From a virus: a DNA stretch of 24,040 bases. A program made the translations under genes and the position numbers. The notes under the pieces were generated by a model. The model was not told the DNA's origin, did not search any database, and worked only from the letters and a program-made list of their open reading frames with translations. Positions 20,595 to 24,040 of this stretch are shown one piece after another. The stretch spans positions 1 through 24,040 of the IMG/VR virus record IMGVR_UViG_3300047481_001758. One strand, given 5' to 3'. Numbering within the stretch: position 1 is the stretch's first letter; each line of letters begins with the position of its first letter.

Positions 20595-21503
20595 ATGTCT
20601 GAATTCCGTATGGATGATGCGGGCCTGTTCCTTGAGCGTCAGCTTGAGTACATTCGCCCCCAAGTTTTTGAAGTGCAGTATGCGGATATTAAATATCCCA
20701 CTGTTCTGCCCGTCACTGCTGAAGCTGGTCCTGGCGCCCAGACTTTCACCTATCGCATCATGGACTCCACTGGTGAGTTCCGTCTGATTGCTGACGCTGC
20801 TGATGATCTGCCCCGTGCTGACATCAGCCAAGTGGAGAAGAGCATCAACATCCGTTCCTTCGGTGGTAGCTTTGGTTACACCGTGCAGGAACTCCGTGCT
20901 GCTCAAATGGCCAACATCGCTCTGGAGCAGCGTCGTGCTGCTGCTGTGCGTCGTGCCTATGAAGAGAAAGTGGAAAGCCTTGCTTTCTTCGGCGAAAGCT
21001 CTGTGGGCTTGGCTGGTTTCTTCAACAACTCCACCGTGGACGTGGTTGCTGCCGATAAGTGGTTCACCACTACTGGCACCACTGCCCAGGAAATGCTGGA
21101 ACTGCTGAACTATGGCGTGACTGCCATCATCAACGGCTCCAAGATGAAGGAACAGCCCGATACCATTCTGCTGTCCTACGCGGATTACAACAAGATCAGC
21201 ACCACTCGCAACTCCGACAGCTCGGACGTGACTGTGCTGGAATATTTCCTGCGTACCAACCCCTACATCCGCAACGTTGAGCCCATCAACCAGTTGGAAG
21301 CTGACAACAGTGTGCTGAACACTGACCGTATGGTTGTGTACAAGCGTGATCCTGAGAAAGTGCAACTGCACATCCCTCAGCCTCTTGAGCTGTTCCCGCC
21401 TCAACAGCGTGGTCTGGAATTCATCGTTCCTGCCCATGCCCGTGTGGGTGGCGTTGCTCTGTACTATCCCAAGAGCATGATCTATGTGCAGGCATCTGCC
21501 TGA
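20595..21503 (+). CDS. Major capsid protein (DUF2184 type)
   Basis: The 302-residue protein starts MSEFRMDDAGLFLERQLEYI. It has the DUF2184 pattern: an N-terminal helix, ADIKYPTVLPV, SINIRSFGGSFGYTVQELRAAQ, EEKVESLAFFGE and a C-terminal ARVGGVALYYPKSMIYV. These proteins have the HK97 fold and build the icosahedral shell. ATG 20595 is preferred over the upstream ATG 20544 because AGGAGG lies at good distance (20580-20585) and the upstream part overlaps the cement gene. It is preceded by the protease/scaffold and cement genes. Confidence 0.85.
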   Translation: MSEFRMDDAGLFLERQLEYIRPQVFEVQYADIKYPTVLPVTAEAGPGAQTFTYRIMDSTGEFRLIADAADDLPRADISQVEKSINIRSFGGSFGYTVQELRAAQMANIALEQRRAAAVRRAYEEKVESLAFFGESSVGLAGFFNNSTVDVVAADKWFTTTGTTAQEMLELLNYGVTAIINGSKMKEQPDTILLSYADYNKISTTRNSDSSDVTVLEYFLRTNPYIRNVEPINQLEADNSVLNTDRMVVYKRDPEKVQLHIPQPLELFPPQQRGLEFIVPAHARVGGVALYYPKSMIYVQASA

Positions 21504-21559
21504 GGATAGTTAATCAAGAAGAGGGGCGTTAAGCTATTAGCAATTGTTTCTCTTGAACA

Positions 21560-21946
21560 ATGCTGATTGCTTATCGTCCCGAACTTGAAAATCCCCCTCG
21601 TGATGCAGGGTTTGGCATTATCACCAAGAGCGGGCTCATTCAACTGACGCCTGGTCTTAATCAGGAAATCCCTGATGAGAAGTGGAAGGAAGCGAAGGAA
21701 AATGGTACGGTCAAAAAGCTTCTTGCTATTGGCGCCATTGAAGAAATGAAAGAACAAGTGATGGTAGAAGACCTGCCTGAAAATGTTCAAAGCCTTAGCG
21801 AACTTCCTCTCACGCAAGCCATTCGTGCCATTGAACTCATCCATGATGCAGATCGTCTTGCTGATTGGAAGAAAATTGAAGGCCGCGTTCGCGTAAGGAA
21901 TGCCATTGCAAAGCGCACGGAAGCCATTCGTATTGGGAAGGCCTGA
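21560..21946 (+). CDS. Hypothetical protein of the head-completion region, 128 aa
   Basis: The protein begins MLIAYRPELENPPRDAGFGI. A short beta region (IQLTPGLNQEIPDEKWKE) leads to a GTVKKLLAIGAIEE turn. A helical C-terminal half (LTQAIRAIELIHDADRLADW, then RNAIAKRTEAI) follows. It lies between the capsid and the DUF4054-like connector gene, two bases before the latter. Its role is probably structural or accessory to head completion, but I do not recognise a named family. No Shine-Dalgarno sequence was found. Confidence 0.65.
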   Translation: MLIAYRPELENPPRDAGFGIITKSGLIQLTPGLNQEIPDEKWKEAKENGTVKKLLAIGAIEEMKEQVMVEDLPENVQSLSELPLTQAIRAIELIHDADRLADWKKIEGRVRVRNAIAKRTEAIRIGKA

Positions 21947-21948
21947 TT

Positions 21949-22260
21949 ATGGCAGTCACCTACGCAAGCTTTCTTGAGCGCTTTCCTGAATTCAGCCCTC
22001 ATCCTTCTGGCATCGTCAATGGTGCCATTGCAGAGGCTTCTTACGATGCCTCTAGCGATGTGTTCGGGGATCAAACTGATAGGGCAGTAAAGTTCCTTGC
22101 TGCTCATATCATTGCCATTCAACTTGCTCAAATGGGCATTCAAATTGGTGCCACTGACGGCAAAGTATATGGCGAGGGGCTTGATGCCACTCAATATGGT
22201 CAGGAGTTTAAACGAATGACCAACAATCTTCCTCTTTCTTCTGTTGGGTTTGTCGTGTGA
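21949..22260 (+). CDS. Head-tail connector (DUF4054-like)
   Basis: The 103-residue protein begins MAVTYASFLERFPEFSPHPS and has the helical pattern of DUF4054/gp6-like adaptor proteins: F-x-x-R-F-P-E-F, then IAEAS, then a DRAVKFLAAHIIAIQLAQMG helix. It ends with YGQEFKRMTNNL. Such proteins sit under the portal and link it to the tail. Its stop overlaps the GTG start of the next gene. Confidence 0.7.
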   Translation: MAVTYASFLERFPEFSPHPSGIVNGAIAEASYDASSDVFGDQTDRAVKFLAAHIIAIQLAQMGIQIGATDGKVYGEGLDATQYGQEFKRMTNNLPLSSVGFVV

Positions 22261-22646
22261 GCAATTTCCTGGAGCCACTTGCAAATGCCACTTTGGTGTT
22301 TAGTGTGGCTTCGGGCTATGCGCTTGACAATGAAACTGGTAATTACGTGCCAGTGGCAACGGGCGTTACTTTCTACGCCACGTTGAAGCAGAAAAACAAT
22401 CCACGTTACGACCAATTACTTGGGGCTGACATGACTGCCGTCTACATGGAAGGCAGAATGACCAGCCCCCTTACTTTGTCTGGCGTTACTGTGGGCGATT
22501 CTGCTCAGGCAACAATCAATGGAAGAGAGGGGAGGTTTGAACTGTTGCCGAATGAACAAATTGCTATTCACTATTGGCAGTTCTTAGGCACGCCAGTCAG
22601 GGGAATTTTTAGACTGATTGGCAAAGGAAGCGTGGACAACGCTTAA
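22257..22646 (+). CDS. Hypothetical head-tail joining protein, 129 aa, GTG start
   Basis: Translation appears to start at GTG 22257, overlapping the previous stop as GTGA, a common coupled start in compact phage operons. The 129-residue product begins with Ser-Asn-Phe after the initiator, has beta-rich segments (GVTFYATLKQKNNPRYDQLL) and ends VRGIFRLIGKGSVDNA. By position it is a stopper or joining protein of the neck; the sequence alone does not show a family. Confidence 0.65.
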   Translation: MSNFLEPLANATLVFSVASGYALDNETGNYVPVATGVTFYATLKQKNNPRYDQLLGADMTAVYMEGRMTSPLTLSGVTVGDSAQATINGREGRFELLPNEQIAIHYWQFLGTPVRGIFRLIGKGSVDNA

Positions 22647-22675
22647 CTCTCTTCTTTCCCATTGAGGATTTTCTA

Positions 22676-23254
22676 ATGCTCTACCATCCCACTGAGCTAG
22701 TGAAGAGCCAGGACGTGATTGTCCGCGTTGGCTCCATTGGCGGCACTTCTCGTCCCGTTATCACTCAAAGCGGCGCCACTTTTACTGTTAGCGGCGCTCC
22801 CACTCTCTACACTCTGCAAGCAGCTACTACTGCCTCTGTTGCCTTTAACGATGGCAACCAAGAATTCTACCTGCTGGGCGGCGGCGGTTTCGCTGATAGC
22901 GTGATTACCACCAGCCAGGCCACTGCTTCCATCACTTCCTACTTCCAGAAGGACGTTGATGGCACTGTGTTCCTGCCCAACAGTTTTGACGAAGCTTTCC
23001 AAACTGTAAGCGCTAGTCGTTACGACAAGAACCACGAAGTGTACGTGGAGATCAACAAGCAACTTGGCGCTTCTGGTAACACTTACTACTATGACCGCGT
23101 GGCATTTGTTGCTTGCGTGATGAACTACAACGAGAGCTATCCTGCTGATAACCTCGTGGAAGTGACTTTCGATCTGACCAGCCGTGGTCGCATCGGTATC
23201 CACCAGAATGCTTCGGAGACTGGTAGCATCATCCCGACTGCTCCTAATTCCTGA
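22676..23254 (+). CDS. Probable major tail tube protein
   Basis: The 192-residue protein begins MLYHPTELVKSQDVIVRVGS and is rich in Ser, Thr, Val and Ala with alternating strands (FQTVSASRYDKNHEVYVEIN, AFVACVMNYNESYP, LVEVTFDLTSRGRIGI). Size, beta content and position between neck proteins and a tail-terminator-like gene suit a siphovirus tail tube protein. GAGGA lies upstream of the ATG. A strong terminator follows, fitting a highly expressed structural gene that ends a unit. The assignment is from context. Confidence 0.55.
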   Translation: MLYHPTELVKSQDVIVRVGSIGGTSRPVITQSGATFTVSGAPTLYTLQAATTASVAFNDGNQEFYLLGGGGFADSVITTSQATASITSYFQKDVDGTVFLPNSFDEAFQTVSASRYDKNHEVYVEINKQLGASGNTYYYDRVAFVACVMNYNESYPADNLVEVTFDLTSRGRIGIHQNASETGSIIPTAPNS

Positions 23255-23275
23255 TTCTTCCATTGAATCTTCGCT

Positions 23276-23303
23276 AGCCTGTCCTTACGGGGCAGGCTTT
23301 TTT
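23276..23303 (+). terminator. Strong intrinsic terminator after the tail gene
   Basis: AGCCTGTCC (23276-23284) pairs with GGGCAGGCT (23290-23298) as a 9-bp stem with one G-U pair around TTACG. The last stem T starts a TTTTTT tract (23298-23303). It ends one base before the ATG of the next gene at 23305. Confidence 0.9.
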
Positions 23304-23304
23304 A

Positions 23305-23715
23305 ATGAACATTTCTCAGCTTCGCGATACGATTACCACGCTTCTTTCTGCGTCGCCCAACTTGATTGGCACTTATACGCTGCCTAATAACTCAACGATT
23401 CCTGCCGTGTATGTAGTGGGAAGGCAAAGCGTGCCAAAGGAATGGAAAGTGAAAGGCTTGGAAGTGACCATGCGAGAATTTCCAGAGCTTGCTCCTCGTT
23501 CTCCATTGGGAGGTACGGTGAAAGTGAATCAACTATGGGAAATCGTTCTAGTGCAATACACGCCTAGCTCCAACACTCTTGCATTGGCTATGGACAGGAT
23601 GATCCGCAGGTTTCCTGACGCTACTCCTCGATATTTTCCTGGCGATGACATTGCTTATGAACGCTGTCGTTTTATCGTGCCCGACTTAATCCTGCGTAAT
23701 CTTGTTGCACCATGA
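23305..23715 (+). CDS. Tail terminator/completion-like protein, 136 aa
   Basis: The protein begins MNISQLRDTITTLLSASPNL, with a helix, then beta segments (IPAVYVVGRQS, KVNQLWEIVLVQYTP), a helix (TLALAMDRMIRRFPDA) and a final CRFIVPDLILRNL strand. This alpha-beta order resembles gpU/gp17-like tail terminator proteins. No Shine-Dalgarno sequence is possible, because the terminator ends one base upstream of the ATG. Its stop overlaps the next start (ATGA). Confidence 0.55.
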   Translation: MNISQLRDTITTLLSASPNLIGTYTLPNNSTIPAVYVVGRQSVPKEWKVKGLEVTMREFPELAPRSPLGGTVKVNQLWEIVLVQYTPSSNTLALAMDRMIRRFPDATPRYFPGDDIAYERCRFIVPDLILRNLVAP

Positions 23716-24040
23716 GCCTAGTCATCGTTGGCGCGAGCCTGCTTAATGCAAAAACATTAGAAGGCAAGCTTTTGCAGGCCTTTGAAGAATGGACTGAGAA
23801 AGACGTTAACGAGGACTATTGGGAAGAGCAATTCATCTTTAAGGATTGGCCTTACAGGGGCGCGACAAAACGAAAAAATCCCGGAGCCTTCATTGAAAAT
23901 GCTGGCGATCCCCGTGACATTATTGACTACGGCAATCTTTATCGAAGTGGCGTGGAGAGCTATTCTTTTTCCATGGGAACAAGCAATGCAAGTGCATCAT
24001 GGAATTGGGATGCTAAAAATGGATCGGGCAAGCCCTACGC
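23712..24040 (+). CDS. Neck/tail-completion-like protein, 3' truncated
   Basis: An ATG at 23712 overlaps the preceding TGA (ATGA), and the frame stays open to the window edge. The visible 109 residues begin MSLVIVGASLLNAKTLEGKL and contain EDYWEEQFIFKDWPYRGATK, then DPRDIIDYGNLYRSG and a Ser-rich end. The pattern of an N-terminal helix, then W-P-Y-R-G-x-T and a D-x-G-x-L-x-x-S-G turn, resembles small head-tail or tail-completion proteins, but the family cannot be fixed from the partial sequence. Confidence 0.6.
   Translation, partial: MSLVIVGASLLNAKTLEGKLLQAFEEWTEKDVNEDYWEEQFIFKDWPYRGATKRKNPGAFIENAGDPRDIIDYGNLYRSGVESYSFSMGTSNASASWNWDAKNGSGKPY

Noticed and set aside
20589-21437. 282-codon frame antisense to the major capsid gene
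   Set aside because: It is long because of the biased codon use of the highly expressed capsid gene on the other strand; its His/Val-rich product has no motif.
1-24040. CRISPR array, insertion sequence, integrase or lysis cassette
   Set aside because: No regularly spaced repeats, transposase or recombinase motifs, and no recognisable holin/endolysin pair were found on either strand.

Overview
The window is a stretch of a tailed double-stranded DNA phage genome, most likely a siphovirus that infects a cyanobacterium (a marine or freshwater Synechococcus-type host). The structural genes form a recognisable head-to-tail series: large terminase, portal, MuF-like minor head protein, DUF2213-type prohead protease, cement protein, DUF2184-type major capsid, head-tail connectors, tail tube. 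The cyanobacterial assignment is inference. It rests on the short class I ribonucleotide reductase pair, on very small proteins of cyanophage type (including one with the YRGVAY motif of DUF4278), and on the general gene style. No integrase, lysis gene or CRISPR array was seen.

Layout. Positions 1-2333 hold the end of an unknown gene, a translationally coupled pair of small genes, a lone zinc-ribbon/HNH endonuclease on the minus strand, a gene-poor stretch of about 690 bases and another small gene. Positions 2420-4662 carry the two ribonucleotide reductase subunits, separated by a clean intrinsic terminator. Positions 4663-4996 are non-coding but full of hairpins and end in a degenerate tRNA-like element. 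Positions 4997-6122 are a tightly overlapping run of small genes around a calcineurin-like phosphoesterase. It converges on a leftward unit (8910 to 6129) with a PD-(D/E)XK-like nuclease, the large terminase and three small genes, interrupted by a hairpin cluster at 6490-6708.

From 8977 rightwards lie the portal, which has a Gly/Ser linker and an extra C-terminal domain, and the minor head protein. A cassette of seven carbohydrate-type genes (11734-17535) follows: SDR epimerase/dehydratase, xylose-isomerase-like TIM barrel, FAD oxidoreductase, GT-A-like protein, GT4, GT32 and DUF4422. It splits the head operon before the protease, scaffold, cement and capsid genes (18822-21503), connectors and tail genes (21560 to the end). 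A divergent XRE repressor with a perfect inverted repeat beside a consensus -10 box sits at the entry to the protease/capsid operon, so this operon probably has its own switch.

The most notable signal is at 17808-17845. It combines an in-frame A AAA AAG slippery heptamer, a 6-nt spacer and a 7-bp GC-rich stem. The -1 frame is open for 117 codons and encodes a conserved-looking phage domain that otherwise has no ATG and no ribosome binding site. This looks like a programmed -1 frameshift that fuses two small proteins into a 201-residue product.
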